64,000 nt of DNA from Orychophragmus violaceus (GCA_030180135.1 CM058233.1:100400994-100464993); one strand, 5' to 3'. Shown: positions 48,225 through 60,499, numbered from the stretch's first letter. A program made the numbers and translations. Notes: generated by a model not told the origin, from the sequence alone.

Positions 48225-49103
48225 ATGTCTAGCACAAACCATCGTAACAATTTCTCCCTGCGATCCGTCCTTGAGAAGGACAAGTTAAATGGATCCAACT
48301 TTCTTGAATGGTATCGGAACTTGAGAATTGTTCTCAAACAGGAGAAAAAGGACTATGTCCTTGAGAAAGTTCTCCCCAAGAAGTACCGAGCCAATGCCTG
48401 GCAGTCAGATAAGGATGCTTGGGATAAGCATTTTAATGATGCGGTGGATGTGAGTTGTCTCATGTTGGCTACCATGAACTCGGAATTGCAGAAGCAATAT
48501 GAGTACGTGGAGTCGCCAATACAGATGATCACTGGCCTGAAAAGTATGTTTCAGGAGCAGGCACGAACTCAGAGATACCAGACGGTTAGATCTCTGATTG
48601 AGTGCAAGCTACCAAAGGGCGAACCAGTTAGTCCTCATGTCATTAAGATGATGGGTTATATTGATAACTTGGAGAAACTGGATTGTCCCATTAGCCAAGA
48701 GTTGGCTACTGACATCATTCTACAGTCACTGCCGTCAAGCTACGATCAATTTGTTATGAACTATAACATGAACAACTTGACGAAGACGTTGACTGAATTG
48801 CATGGGATGCTTAAGACTGCTGAACCTAACATCAAGAAGGACACCCCAAATGTCCTAATGGTACAAAAGGGTAAAAAGTTTAAGAAACTTGGTAAGAACA
48901 AAGGTGATGGCAAGACGAGCTTGATTGTGAATCCAAGCGAGTCTGGCCATGTTCCTAAGGTTAAAACCAGTCCTTCTGAAGATGTTAAGTGCCGTTATTG
49001 TAATGGTTATGGGCATTTGAAAAGAAACTGCAATAAATTCTTGGAAGATTATGAGAAGCTGAAGAAGACGTACGATACTTCTTCTTCAGGTATTATGTTA
49101 TAG
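48225..49103 (+). CDS. Copia B Gag polyprotein
   Basis: The likely start is the ATG at 48225 (MSSTNHRNNFSLRSVLEKDK), giving 292 residues; the open frame extends upstream to 48066 but that part is unlike Gag. The core is the UBN2-type copia Gag (LNGSNFLEWYRNLRIVLKQE, then the LATDIILQSLPSSYDQFVMN region), which forms the virus-like particle. A lysine-rich linker is followed by a CCHC zinc knuckle (CRYCNGYGHLKRNC, about residues 261-274) for RNA binding. The frame is intact although pol downstream is not, so Gag alone could still be made. Confidence 0.85.
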   Translation: MSSTNHRNNFSLRSVLEKDKLNGSNFLEWYRNLRIVLKQEKKDYVLEKVLPKKYRANAWQSDKDAWDKHFNDAVDVSCLMLATMNSELQKQYEYVESPIQMITGLKSMFQEQARTQRYQTVRSLIECKLPKGEPVSPHVIKMMGYIDNLEKLDCPISQELATDIILQSLPSSYDQFVMNYNMNNLTKTLTELHGMLKTAEPNIKKDTPNVLMVQKGKKFKKLGKNKGDGKTSLIVNPSESGHVPKVKTSPSEDVKCRYCNGYGHLKRNCNKFLEDYEKLKKTYDTSSSGIML

Positions 49104-51830
49104 AAGTAAATGTTACTTCTTATAGTCCTACTTATTGGGTATTGGATACCAGCTGTGGTACTCATATTTTGTGAAAATGTGCAGGGCCTGAGCAAAATTA
49201 GGACTATGGAGAAAGGACAAGTGGACCTATGAGTAGGAATGGAGCAAGAGTTGCTGCATTAACCGTAGGAGTATTTCATTTGTTTTTCTTTTTATGGCAT
49301 GTTTTGAACTTAAGACTGCTACTATGTACCTGCTATGAGCAGAAAGATGATTTCTATTCCTTATTTGGATATGGAAGGATATCAGTTTTCAAGTTAAGAA
49401 TAAGTGTTATTCATTTGATTACAGTGATATATTTTATAGTAGCAATCCATTAGAGAATGGACTTTATGTTCTAAACCAGAATATGCCTAACTATAACATT
49501 AATACCAAGAGATTCAAATCAAATGATACGAGTCAAACTTCTCTCTGGCATTGTCGTTTTGGGCTACATAAATGAGAAATAGATTCAAAAGCTCCATAGT
49601 GATGGGCTTTTGGGCTCATCTGATTGAGAATCATAATGAGTAAAGTGGATCTTGTTTATTGAGTAAAACGACAAAGGCTCCTTTTAACAGAGGTAGTGTC
49701 GATCGACACAAACAGTGCGTCGGTCGATACATGTTGCGAACGAACAAAATGAAAGGGCCAAAGGCTTATTGGGCTTTATACATAAGGATGTATATGGGCC
49801 GATGAACACTAGTGCTAGAGGAAAATTTCAGTACTTCATTACCTTTACTGATATTTTCAGTAGGTACAGTTATGTCTTATTAATAAGACATAAATCAGAA
49901 TCTTTTGAAAAGTTCAAAGAGCTTCAGAATGAAGTACAGAATCAATTTGGCAAAAGTATTAAAGCTCTACGATGAGATCATGGAGGTGAATACTTAAGTC
50001 AAGAATTTAGTGATCATCTAAGAGATTGTGAAAGAGTTTCACAATTTACTCCTCCTGCATCGGACTTTATTAGATATGGTTCGATCAATGATGAGTCACT
50101 TAGATCTTCCATTATCCTTCTAAGAATACGCTCTAGGAACGTCTGAGTTTACTTTAAATAGAGTTCCATCAAAATCAGTTACAGAGATACCACATGAGAT
50201 GTGGAATGTAAATGTTTCTGATTTATCCATCATGAAGATTTGGAGTTGCGAGACTTATATAAAAACGTTTAATCTCTGATAAGCTCACACCCAAATCTGA
50301 TAAGTGCTACTTCATTGGTTGTCCCAACAAAACCAAGGCATGTTACTTTTACAACCAGTTCGAGAACAAATTGTTTGTTGCTCGGAACTATGTTTTCTTG
50401 AGAAAGACTTTCTTTCCAAGAAGAACAGTGAGAGTAAAAGTACAACTCGAAGAAAATTCGAAAATCACAGGAGACTGCTCAACCTGATGAGGAAGAGCAG
50501 CAGTTGGATCTACAAAGAGTTGTAGAACCTGCACCTGTGGTGCCTAGAGTTTATAAAGGATCTGGTGGATGTATATTCGATATACATTTAAATGGCGAGT
50601 TTCTGAAGAAGTGTCGATCGACACAAAAGTTGCATCGATCGACACATATCGCGAACCAAATATTGATTTTGGTTTATGACTTAATTAACTACGGTTTAAA
50701 TCTTGGTTAATTAGGTCGTGGTAAAAGTATACATATGAGATATGTGTGCGCGACTTTTACAGAAAACTGAAGCTCGCAGATCCGAAAGGATCCGTCACGA
50801 ACCCGAGAAATATGGATTTCTCGTAACCAATTGCCGTGATCTACTGATCATTGAAAGTGACGGGCCTGCGAATTTTGAATAAGCAATGATGGGCCTTGAC
50901 TCTGAAAATGGCTGAAAGCCGCTGAATCCGAAATGGGATTCATGTCACAGAACCAAGTATGACTTGGGTTGATTTACCCGATGGTGTAGAAGCCATTGTG
51001 AGTAAATGGATTTTCAAGAAGAAAAGATGACATGGATGGTTATATTCAGATGTACAAAGCTAGGTTGGTGGCAAAATGTTTCAAGTAAATTCATGGTATT
51101 GACTGTGAAGAAACCTAATCCCAGACACCGTGCTAATGTCCATTCGGATCCTCCTAGCAACCACCACTCATAATGGTTATGAGATCTGGCAGATGGATGT
51201 GAAAACAGTTTTCCTTAATGGAATTCTGGAAAAAGGAAGTGTACATGACACAACCTGAAGTTTTTCATTGATCCTAATAAAGCTAGGAAGATATGCAAGC
51301 TTCATCAAACCATTTATGGATTGAAGCAAGCATCTCGGAGTTGAAATCTTCGTTTTGATAAAGCAGTCAAAAGGTTTGACTTCGTCATGAATGAAGAGGA
51401 ACCGTGTGTTTACAAGAGGACTAGTGGGAGCGCAATTGCATTTCTAGTATTATATGTTGAAAACATACCACTTCTCGGAAATGAAGTTCCATTGTTTCAG
51501 TCTGTTAAGACTTGATTCGAAAGTTGTTTTTTTCGATAAAATTATGGGAGAAACCGTATACATTCTTGGAATAAGAATCTATAGAGATAGATTGGATAAT
51601 CTAATTGGATTGTGTCAGGATACTTATAGTGATAAGGCCTTGCACATGTCCAATATGCAGGATTCCAAGAAGGGCTTCGTGCAAATGACTCTTGGTATTA
51701 CTCTTAGCAAGACGCAGTGTCTTTCGACACACGCTGAGCAAGGGCGAATGAGGGTCAGGCTACTGCTAAAGGCATTAGATGTCTTAAGATGTGATCTTAA
51801 TTTTAGTGGGAGTCATTGTTATTAATTTTA
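49104..51830 (+). pseudogene. Copia B pol remnants (protease, integrase, reverse transcriptase)
   Basis: Broken frames follow gag. GFIHKDVYGPMNTSARGKFQ, then FTDIFSRYSYVLLI (49715-49975) is the integrase catalytic core start, ending in a stop after KALR. Damaged RT segments follow at 50980-51430 (SKWIFKKK, GYEIWQMDVKTVFLNGIL). Two paired-palindrome units interrupt coding at 49696-49730 and 50611-50645. RNase H is not recognisable. The 51454-51825 frame is a late pol relic (YILGIRIYRDR). Confidence 0.8.
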
Positions 51831-52617
51831 GTTATGATATGATGTTCGTATAAACATAATTTGATTATGTTATTGAAATCTGACATCTGTATTATTTAAT
51901 AATGGTTATTAAATAATAGTCCCAAAGTAATTTATGACATTTTATAGGTCATCAAGTATGTGACTTGATCATGAAACCCTATAGATAATAAATGACATAA
52001 ATTATGTTGGTCCCTGGTCGAGGTTGTTAAAGTGGGACATTAACAACCGCGTGAGACTAGTATGTGAGGTGACTGGACTAAGTTTCATGGAGTCATTAAT
52101 AAGAGTATTAAAGTCAATCACATAGATATGTGTTGGAAAACACAGGATCGGACATGACCCACTGATGAGAACTCTACGAGATAGTTATATAAGTGTCATG
52201 AGAGTTTTCATTACGACTATAGAGTATAGTCCTTAAACCTGAGTTCATCATGTTTTCTTACATGTGAATTGGTCCGCTTTAACCTTGTCAAACGTCAGCC
52301 GTAACTGGTGACTATAAAGGCATTGATTGGGCGTATCATGAAGCGTGTGAAGAGACAGGGATGGAACAAGATGGGATTTGTCCCTCCTATATAACAGGAG
52401 ATAAATATCTCAGGGCCCATCGAAGATTTGATACAGAGAAATGTGTGGCCACACTCAAACGAGGTGATTGTCAGTCGTTTGTCTTGTCAGTATAAATCGG
52501 AGTTCGATGAACATGATCTTGGCTAAATAAGGGTGACACAGATCTTGCCTTATGCCAGATCGAGATATAGTGACGAAGGGATTGAAGGAATAGATGATTC
52601 CAATACAAGTGGGAGAT
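51831..52617 (+). other. Copia B 3' untranslated region
   Basis: Non-coding DNA between pol remnants and the 3' LTR, ending in the purine tract just before 52618. Confidence 0.7.
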
Positions 52618-53300
52618 TGTTGGGAATGTCCTGAAATCTATTGTACTTACTCTGAGAGAAAGTCGTATTGTCGAGATGAGACAATCATAGGACACTAGGT
52701 AGTCATAACACTTTGCTAGAAGCCACTTATGATCAATGGGTTGAGAACTCATTGCTAGTGTTATATGATCCTACAGGGTCACACACCTAAGTAAACTGGG
52801 CGTTAAAGACGAGGTTGATCATTAATGTAATGATCCAGTGAATGCATATTTGATATGCATTCGATATCAATATTCTGGGGCAGTGTCGATCGATGCAGAT
52901 AGTGCATCGATCGATGCAACTCGCGGATTAATCAGATTAATTCGGTTTAATCGTTGGTTAATTCCGTTATGGTGTAAGTCGACATATATAAGATATATGT
53001 TCGACCTAAACTGATTTCTAACCTAATACACAGCCACCAGAACTTGAATAGAAACCTCTGAAGAGATTGAATCTCTATAGGCACTAGCATCCCTCCTGTT
53101 CAGTTTGTGTGCGTGTGGATACCAGTAGAGGCGCAGCATTTGAGGCGCTTCGTGATCTCGATTACTTGTTTATCTTCCGCTGCAAATTCACCAGGTAATC
53201 CTGAGATCCCATGATTCAATTACATGAACCCTAGATCCTAGGCTTGGAATTTATACCTAGGGTTGCCTAATTGGATTAGGAACTGCTAGAAATTCCTTCA
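52618..53300 (+). repeat. Copia B 3' LTR
   Basis: 683 bp, about nine single-base differences from the 5' LTR; contains the motif unit at 52883-52917. Confidence 0.95.
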
Positions 53301-53652
53301 GCGCCACCTCTGGAGCTGCTGCTTCTACTCCTGAGCACGATGCTGTTCCTGCTGACGATCCTGAAGAGGCTTATGGATTACCAGACCTTCCTGCACCAGC
53401 AGAAGACATGCCACCAGGACAGTGGCAGAAGACATGCCACCAGGACAATGGCAGAAGTGGGCATCAGTTGTACTCAAGGATATCTGGAAGAAAGTTCATC
53501 GCATGTCATGCCAACGATCACATTGTGTTCACCACACACAACCACGACGTCGCGCACCTGCGCCACCTGCACCTGTCAGCCAGGAGGATGAGGACATAGA
53601 GGTGGCTGCTGACTCAGAGGAGATGGACGATGAGGACTCTTCGGAGTTCTAG
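53301..53652 (+). pseudogene. Gag-like ORF of the palindromic element, right arm, part 2
   Basis: The frame resumes after copia B (ATSGAAASTPEHDAV) and continues to the proline-rich and acidic tail (EEMDDEDSSEF, stop at 53650-53652). A short internal duplication (GACATGCCACCAGGACAGTG, about 53406 and 53432) distinguishes this arm from the left arm. Confidence 0.65.
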
Positions 53653-54978
53653 ATTCTAGCTGCTGCTGGTTCTGTGTTTGTTTTCTTTTTCTTTATCTCT
53701 TGAGTCATTTTTATGTTTCTTTTTAGTCAATTTGTCAGTCCAAGCGGTCTGGAACTGTGATGATTTGAGTTTATGCATGCCACGGTTGCTTCTGACGTGA
53801 TGTTTGAGTGATCTAACGCAGCTAACATGTGAGAATTTGAATGTTAACTCATTAACTCAACCACACGCCCGATTTTTTCATCATGCGTATGATCCTCTCG
53901 AATCAGTGGTGGTCGACATTGACTTTAGTGTCGGTCGACACTAAACGCGTTCAGGTACAAAACTTTTGACTCAGTTATCCTATGGTTCTAGATTGATTTT
54001 TACCAAACCCAAGCTGCGATTGCACTGAGGCCAGTGCAGTTTAAGTGCGGGGGAGGTGGTTACTGACGACGTGTTTTATTTTCTTAGAGTCAATCCTTTG
54101 GTTTTCAAAACTGTTTTATTTAGTCAAAATTGGTATGAAACTATGATTTTTCGAGGTATTTTTTCGCTGGAACAGGAACTAAGTGACCATTGGACAGACC
54201 TGCAGTAGCTCTATGACTGTTAGAAAACCACACACGGATCAACCTACCAACGACACCCATATATTCTCAGGTATTCAGAGGATCCCCTGTAACTTCACCT
54301 CTAATCATGACTAAATTTTTTCACTTAGGGGCTTGGTATCTCTGGATCGGATTCCTCTGACGTGCCTGACACAACCTATAATCCTGTTTGAGTATGGTTC
54401 CCTTTTCCCCTCCCTTGAAAGTAAAAAAAAGAAAGAAAAAAGGAAATAAACTGCGGATAAGATAGTAGCTTCGAAGTGGTCACAGGAGTGGTAGAGACCC
54501 ATATTACCTCCTGTACATCCATGGAAACATGTCCAAAGTTACACCCCGAATAAAAAGGGAAGAGCACTGATAAAAAATAAAATAAAATGATACCCAGTGG
54601 GAAAAAATCAGTTTATAAGGGAGAAGGGAAAAGAAAGGAACCAGAAACGACAGTTTGGTGGTCAGGAACTGAATGAGTTGAGTCCATGTGTCCTCTGATC
54701 GATACTCCCTCTGTGAGACCGCACCTAATTATATATAGAGGTTAGTGTGATGAATTTGGATGCTCTGTCTTGATTATGGAGTTTACTTGGGACAGTTGCT
54801 AAGTGTGGGGGAAGTACATTGTGGTCTTGATCTTTGTAGGGATGTTTTCAGGTGGTTTACTAAGTAAATGTGAATGTGATGTTCCTAAGACGAAATGAGT
54901 TTCTGTTTTTCAAAATTCTTTTTCACACTTTGGTTTTATGTTTGCTTGAGGGAAAGCAAGAGCTAAATGTGGGGGAGT
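53653..54978 (+). other. Non-coding 3' region of the palindromic element, right arm
   Basis: An inverted copy of 43911-45235. It holds two purine tracts, GTGCGGGGGAGGTGG (about 54041-54055) and TGTGGGGGAGT (54968-54978), the second abutting the LTR. A motif unit lies at 53907-53941. Confidence 0.8.
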
Positions 54979-56118
54979 TGATATATCATGGTTTTTCTAG
55001 GTTTTCAACCATAATATAAGTGTATATATTGAGTCTTTAACCTTTTTTCGAGTCTATCGAGTCTTTTACAGGTAAGCATGCGTTTGGAGCAAAGCTAGGA
55101 GTTTTGGGACGTTTCTGGAGATTTCTGCAAGGAGTTGAAGTTGGAGCCGTAGTCACGATTTGATGTCGACCGACACCACTATTAGTGTCGGTCGACACTG
55201 AGGTCCAACAAGACTTATGCGCGAGTTAATTGCATCTTTTGAAGAATTGCAAAAAGACCAAGAAGTTTTCTTATTTCTTGTTTGACCCCAGAACGTGTTT
55301 AGTGACTTATAATTAGGTTTTTGAGAGTCGTATCTCTTATCTTTTGTTCTTGCTTTGTTTTGGCTTTTGCTCTGGAGATTGAGATATTTTGCTTGGGGCT
55401 GATTCTGCTACTTGTAACCTTGAGAGAAGGATTTCGAACCCCATTTTATTTATCTATTCAGTCTTTGGTTTTCTATTCAAATATGTGTTGTTCATTCGAT
55501 ACCACGTCTGAGTAGTAACCTTTGTTAGATTTAGGGATTCTCGTAGGGATTTCATGCCTTGTTAGATCACTGGATAATTAGGACTCTAAATCTATCTGTT
55601 CATCACCTAAGTTGAGATTAAAACTGAATTCTGGATTGATCACCTAGACTTTAGATCTTAGATAATTAATTTGGCACGAGAGTGTGACTTATAATCTGAC
55701 AGAACTTAGTGTGAGCAATTTGACTAGACACAAAGATATTTGGTCTAAGAGAATTGTGAACTAAAGAACTTACTATTAATGCTTGTATAGACATAGATAA
55801 TAATTGCAGCGAGAGTTGAATTATTTGACTATTGTGATTCTAGTTCTTAAATCTGTGCTTAATCTGAATCCTGATTATTAAAGTGTCTGACATTGCATGA
55901 TTTCCTGAGAACTTCATAAGTCTAGCGCTTTCCTCCCATTGAAAACACTCTTTTATTTACTTGCATTCTTTACCGCTTTCATCTGATTGACTTAGCTTGA
56001 TTTGAAAACATATAATATGTCGTGTGAACTTGAGTCTATGTGGATTCGATACCCTTGTACTACGATTGCATATCTGTGCACTTGCGGTTAGAATAGGGAT
56101 AATTCTTGAATCCTTACA
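54979..56118 (+). repeat. Palindromic element, plus-strand LTR (1140 bp)
   Basis: Starts TGATATATCATGG right after the purine tract and ends CCTTACA. It is the fullest LTR of this family in the window and includes a motif unit at 55163-55198. Confidence 0.85.
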
Positions 56119-56123
56119 GAAAT

Positions 56124-56267
56124 CTTGAGAAACGTCCCAAAACTCCTAGCTTTGCTCCAAACGCATACTTACTTGTAAAAGATTCGATAGACTCCAAAAA
56201 CAAGGTTAAAAACTCAATATATACACTTATATCATGGTTGAAAACCTAGAAAAACCATGATATATCA
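56124..56267 (-). repeat. Palindromic element, 5' LTR remnant (144 bp)
   Basis: The first 144 bp of a minus-strand LTR ending in the true terminus TGATATATCA next to the target duplication. GAAAT separates it from the plus-strand LTR and may be one half of a target duplication whose partner was lost. Confidence 0.8.
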
Positions 56268-59200
56268 CTTGGAGATGATCGAAGAATGACTGTGGAAGGA
56301 AGAGGCATCCTGCACCTGGAGATCAATGGAACTCAGCAGGTGATCACTTTTATCTATTTTGTGCCAAAACTCACAAACAATTTATTCAGTGTGGATCAGC
56401 TGCAACAAAAGGGATTGAGAGCCATTATTGAAGATGATACTTGTGAGATTTGGCATAAGAAGTATAGAAGATTGGTCATGCATTCTACTATGACAAAATA
56501 ACAGAATGTTTACTGTCTTGGCAACAATAAGAAAAAACAATGAAGAAGAGGAGAAGAGATGTCTGCAAGTCTCTTAAGATGCATAAGAACTGTGGCACAT
56601 GAGGTATGACCATCTTAATCACAAGAGTCTAAAAATGTTATCATAGAAGAATATGGTACTAGGGCTGCCGGTTGTTAGTTCACGAGAAGAAGCAGCAATA
56701 TGCGAAGTGTGCATGAAGGGGAGGCAAAATCGCCAAAACATTCCCAAGAAAACTGATTGGAAATCAACAAGGGCACTTCATCTTGTCCACAGTGACATAT
56801 GTGGGGCGATTTCACCAACTTCAGAAGGAGGAATTGATGATTTTAGTTGGAAATGCTGGACTCATTTCTTGACATAGAAATTAGAAGCATTCAAGGTGTT
56901 CAAAGAATTCAAAGCAGCACCAGAAAGAGAGATTGGATTGACCTTGGTGTGCTTAAGGACAAATAGAGGAGGAGAGTATAACTCTAAGGAGTTTGAAGAA
57001 TATTGCAGGGAGAATGGGATAAAGAGACAACTCACTGTTGCCTATACTCCTCGAGCAGAATGGCATAGCTGAGAGGAAGAACATAAGTGTCATGAATATG
57101 ACAAGATGCATGTTGCTTGAGAGGTCAGTGCCAAGGAGATTTTGGCCATAAGCTGCTCAGTATGCTGTTCATGGATTGAATATGAGTCCTTCAGCAACAC
57201 TAGGAGATGTCACTCCTGAGGAGAAAAAGAGCAAGCGCAAGCCATCAGTGGAACATCTCAAGATCTTTAGATGCATTGCCTTTGCACTAGTATCATACAA
57301 AAAGAGAGTAAAACTGGATGAGAAAAGTACCTAGTGCATATTGTTTGGACTGAGCAAGGAATAAAAAGCATACATGCTTTACAATCCAAAGACAAAGAAG
57401 ATTCTAATTATCAGAAACGTTCATTTTGATGAAAAGAAAGGCTGGTAATGGGATAAGAATCTGCAGATTACTGATTTAGCGTGGGATGACTCTGAGTCTG
57501 AGACAAAGCATGAGGAGAATCCAGAAATGATACCAGGTGCAGTTGAGCAAAATGCAGAAGAAGAAGGTGAAACTGCAAAGGAATCATGAGAAACAGAAGA
57601 AGCAAATTAAGAAGAGACAACACAACAGGTTGAGTCTTCTCAAACTCAAGGGTGTGTAGGAGCAAAAAGAGCAGGACAACAACCGGTCTGGATGAAAGGT
57701 TACATTGGAGGAAGAGCAAACTTTATCATCTCAGAAGATGAAGATGAAATCTTTGCTTTATTCGTTGCTTCAGAAGATCCAACAACCTTTGAAGAAGCAG
57801 AACAACAAGAAGTGTGGAGAAAGGCAATGGAGACTGAGTTTCTTCAATAGAAGAAAACAACACATGGGAGCTAGTAGATTTACCAGAAGGAGTGAAGGTC
57901 ATTGGAGTGAAATGGGTTTTCAAAACAAAATTCAATGAAAAAGGAGAGGTAGACAAGTTCAAGGCAAGGTTGGTTGCTAAGGGATATCATCAGAAGTTTG
58001 GAGTTGATTTCCATGAAATCTTTGCTCCAGTAGCAAGGTGAGACACAATCAGACTTATCCTTTCAATGGCTGCAGAAATAAACTAGAATGTGTTCCAGCT
58101 TGATGTCAAGAGTGCTTTCCTACATGTAGAACTAAGTGAGGATGTTTATGTTGAGCAGCCTAAGAGATTTGAAGTGAGAGATCAAATTTGTAAAGTGTAC
58201 AAGCTCAACAAAGCACTCTATGAGCTTAAACAAGTTCTTAGATCCTGGTACAACATGATTGAAGGGTATTTTTCAAGATAAGGATTCACAAAGTGTTACT
58301 GTGAACACACCTTGTTTGTGAAGAAGAAAGAAGACAACATCCTTATAGTAAGCATGTACGTGGATGATCTTATTTATACAGGGAATTCAATGTTGATGCT
58401 GGAAGAGTTCAAAGTATCAATGATGCAAGAGTTCTCAATGACTAATCTTAGAAAGATGAAGTATTCTGAGAGTGGAAGTAGTTCAAGATGAGATTTTCAT
58501 AAACCAACAGATAAATGCAGAAGAAACATTGGAGAAGTATGAGATGAAGGATTGTAACTCGCTAAAGAATCAATAGTTCCAGGCCACAAGCTTTCAAAGA
58601 GAGTATCTGGTGATGCAGTTAATCCTACATTGTTCAAACAATTGGTGGGAAGCTTGAGGTACTTAACTGCAACCAGCCCTGATCTAATTTACTCAGTAAA
58701 CTTGGTTAGTAGATACATGGAGAAACCTAATGAGCAGCATATGTTGGATGCTAAAAGAATCCTGAGATATGTGCAAAGAACTTCTGATTTTGGGATAAGG
58801 TACAAACATGGAGGTGAAGAGAAGCTGGTTGGGTTTGTGGACAGTGATTATGCAGGAGATTTGGATGACAGAAAAAAGCACTTCGGGGTATGTCTTTATG
58901 CTTGGAGGAAGGGCTGTTTCATGGTCATCAAAGAAGCAACCTATAGTAACTCTATCCACCAGAAGCTGAGTTTATATCAACAGCACATGTGACTTGTCAA
59001 GCAGTTTGGATGAGGAATGTGCTTGAAGAAATTGGTTTTGCCCAAGATGAAGGTACAATCCTTCTGTGTGATAATAGCTCCACGATAAAACTGTCAAGGA
59101 ACACAATTTTACATGGGAGAAGTAAACATATTTAGATGAGGTTTCATTTTCTAAGGGAGCTAGTGAAGGATGGTGCCATTACAATGAACTACTGTTCAAC

Positions 59201-59290
59201 TCAGGATCAATTCTTTAACATTATGACAAAAGCTGTGAAGCTTGAAACGTTAGAAAATTAGAAAGAAAAGATGGGAATTGGCAACTGAGA
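56268..59290 (+). pseudogene. Copia A pol remainder
   Basis: The copia A frame resumes at GDDRRMTVEGRG (protease end; LTNNLFSVDQLQQKGL). Broken segments follow: GAG-pre-integrase and integrase (CEVCMKGRQNRQN, LVHSDICG, 56653-57430), reverse transcriptase (VFQLDVKSAFLHVELSEDVY at 58088-58150, and MYVDDLIYTGNS near 58355-58390 with the YVDD active site) and RNase H (LVGSLRYLTATSPDLIYSVN, VDSDYAGDLDDRK, 58630-58992, to about 59270). Stops are frequent in every segment. Confidence 0.9.
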
Positions 59291-59311
59291 AGGATAAACT
59301 AAAAAGGGGAA

Positions 59312-59533
59312 TGATTGGTGAATAAAACTTTGTTTTTATGTTTGACTCTTTCAAATTGAATAAGTCTCCCGGCTTAATAGGAGCACCAGTCGTTGAGCTT
59401 GTTTCGGGAAGTTAGTTCCTATATTTTTGTTGTAAGCTCTTATAAGAGCATTTGATTTCTTTTACGATGAATGCAAGTGTTTTGCACAGTTTCTTTGTCT
59501 TGAGTAACACAAAACACTGTCTCAGAGATAACA
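59312..59533 (+). repeat. Copia A 3' LTR
   Basis: 222 bp, matches 41730-41972 apart from scattered substitutions and the 5' copy's small duplication. Confidence 0.9.
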
Positions 59534-59538
59534 AACCA

Positions 59539-59898
59539 GACTTCATTATGATTACTATTTAAGACATATCTTTGTTAACAGTGATTAAAATAGCAAATAA
59601 TGTGGAGACTATAATATGGTTATACATTCGGAACATATGAAGATTCACATATCGTATTAGCATCCTAAGTTCGAAACTAAGTTCATTTTGGCTAATTAGC
59701 TTTGTATTTAGTTTGACTGTCACTATACCTGTTCCTTGAAATGTTAGTTTGATAAATTATAAGTAATAAACAAAACCTTGATTAAAATAGCAAATAATGT
59801 GGAGAAAATTTCACAGGAAGAGAGGAGAGAGAGGTACACGCGCGAGTGAGGAGCGTGGTACTCATTATAAACATCTGTGTTCTACTTGCTGCGACTAC
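59539..59898. other. Spacer between retroelements
   Basis: AT-rich; the phrase ATTAAAATAGCAAATAATGT followed by GGAGA occurs twice (about 59584 and 59783). No gene was seen. Confidence 0.6.
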
Positions 59899-60262
59899 TT
59901 AACTTTTTTTTTTTTTTTTTGGCAAAAGGTTATCTTGAATTGAATACATAAGACGTTACAAAGCAAAAATAGAAGCCCAATCTAAAAACCCAAATGGGCC
60001 TAAACTATGAAATCTTAACAGTAGAGGAAGCCCAAAAACCAGCCCTAATCTAAGAAACCCTAACCCTCACTTTATACAGCCGCCTACAACGGCCGAGCCA
60101 CCACCAAGCGAGGACGAGAAACTGCGACGGACCGTAGTCCCAGACCGCCGGAGAGACAGCCACTTCCGTATAACAAAACTCTAACCTCCGAGAGAAGACT
60201 ATGTCGAAAAATGGCCGACAGAGAAGATGAACGGAAAACAAAGAAGAAGAGGGATAGCTATT
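59899..60262 (-). mobile_element. Retroposon 3' fragment with poly(T) at left
   Basis: A T run (about 59907-59924) followed by GGCAAAAGGTTATCTTG is the reversed 3' end of a poly(A) retroposon, like that at 19028. The body is GC-richer than its flanks with no domain-bearing frame. No target duplication was found; the right boundary against the copia C LTR is approximate. Confidence 0.5.
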
Positions 60263-60499
60263 GGCAAAAACGGAGGAAGAAGTAAAGAATGCAGAGAAGA
60301 GAATTTTGGATTACTGGAATTCTTCTTAGTTGAAATGAGAACTGAAACAACGTTTAAATAAGAAAGCAAACTACTCTACTATTCCACCACTGACGTCTAA
60401 CATCATGCCTAAGAGAGTGGATCAACTTAGCTAAAAAATAGAAACAACTTTTGACTCGTTCTCCTAAAAACCTGCAACTCAACGTTAACGTGATTTGAA

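Larger units (their letters stand above)
46396..53300 (+). mobile_element. Ty1-copia retrotransposon B, nested
   Basis: Two LTRs of 683 bp each (46396-47078 and 52618-53300) begin TGTTGGGAAT and end CTTCA. The 5-bp repeat GCGCC flanks it (46391-46395 and 53301-53305). A primer-binding site GGTATCAGAGC (47081-47091) follows the 5' LTR after two bases, and a purine tract AAGTGGGAGA precedes the 3' LTR. I count about nine substitutions between LTRs (about 1.3%), so it is younger than copia A. Gag is open, but pol is broken by many stops, so it is not autonomous. Its leader (47079-48224) is rich in the paired TCGATCGA motif. Confidence 0.95.
42992..56267 (-). mobile_element. Gypsy/Athila-like LTR element with giant internal palindrome
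   Basis: The ends read TGATA...TATCA, and the 5-bp repeat CTTGG flanks the whole (42987-42991 and 56268-56272), interrupting copia A codons. From the left: a minus-strand LTR (42992-43910), purine tract reversed (CTCCCCCACACTTAG), non-coding region, and a minus-strand gag-like frame ending near 45980. A 30-70-bp junction follows. Then the same parts run in reverse order on the plus strand (46010-46395 and 53301-56118, split by copia B), ending in a plus-strand LTR, then GAAAT and the first 144 bp of a minus-strand LTR (56124-56267). No pol was seen, so it is non-autonomous. Superfamily is inferred from the LTR style and TGTGGGGGAG purine tract; Athila-like is tentative. Confidence 0.85.
41730..59533 (+). 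mobile_element. Ty1-copia retrotransposon A, split by a nested insertion
   Basis: The ends are LTRs (41730-41972 and 59312-59533) starting TGAT and ending ATAACA or a variant. The whole is flanked by the 5-bp repeat AACCA (41725-41729 and 59534-59538). A primer-binding site variant (TGGTATGAGAGC, 41976-41987) follows the 5' LTR and a purine tract AAAAAGGGGA precedes the 3' LTR. Order gag, protease, integrase, reverse transcriptase, RNase H marks copia. The body is interrupted at 42992-56267. Many stops and frameshifts show it is dead. The LTRs differ at roughly 4% of sites plus indels by eye, so it is the oldest layer of the nest. Confidence 0.95.
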
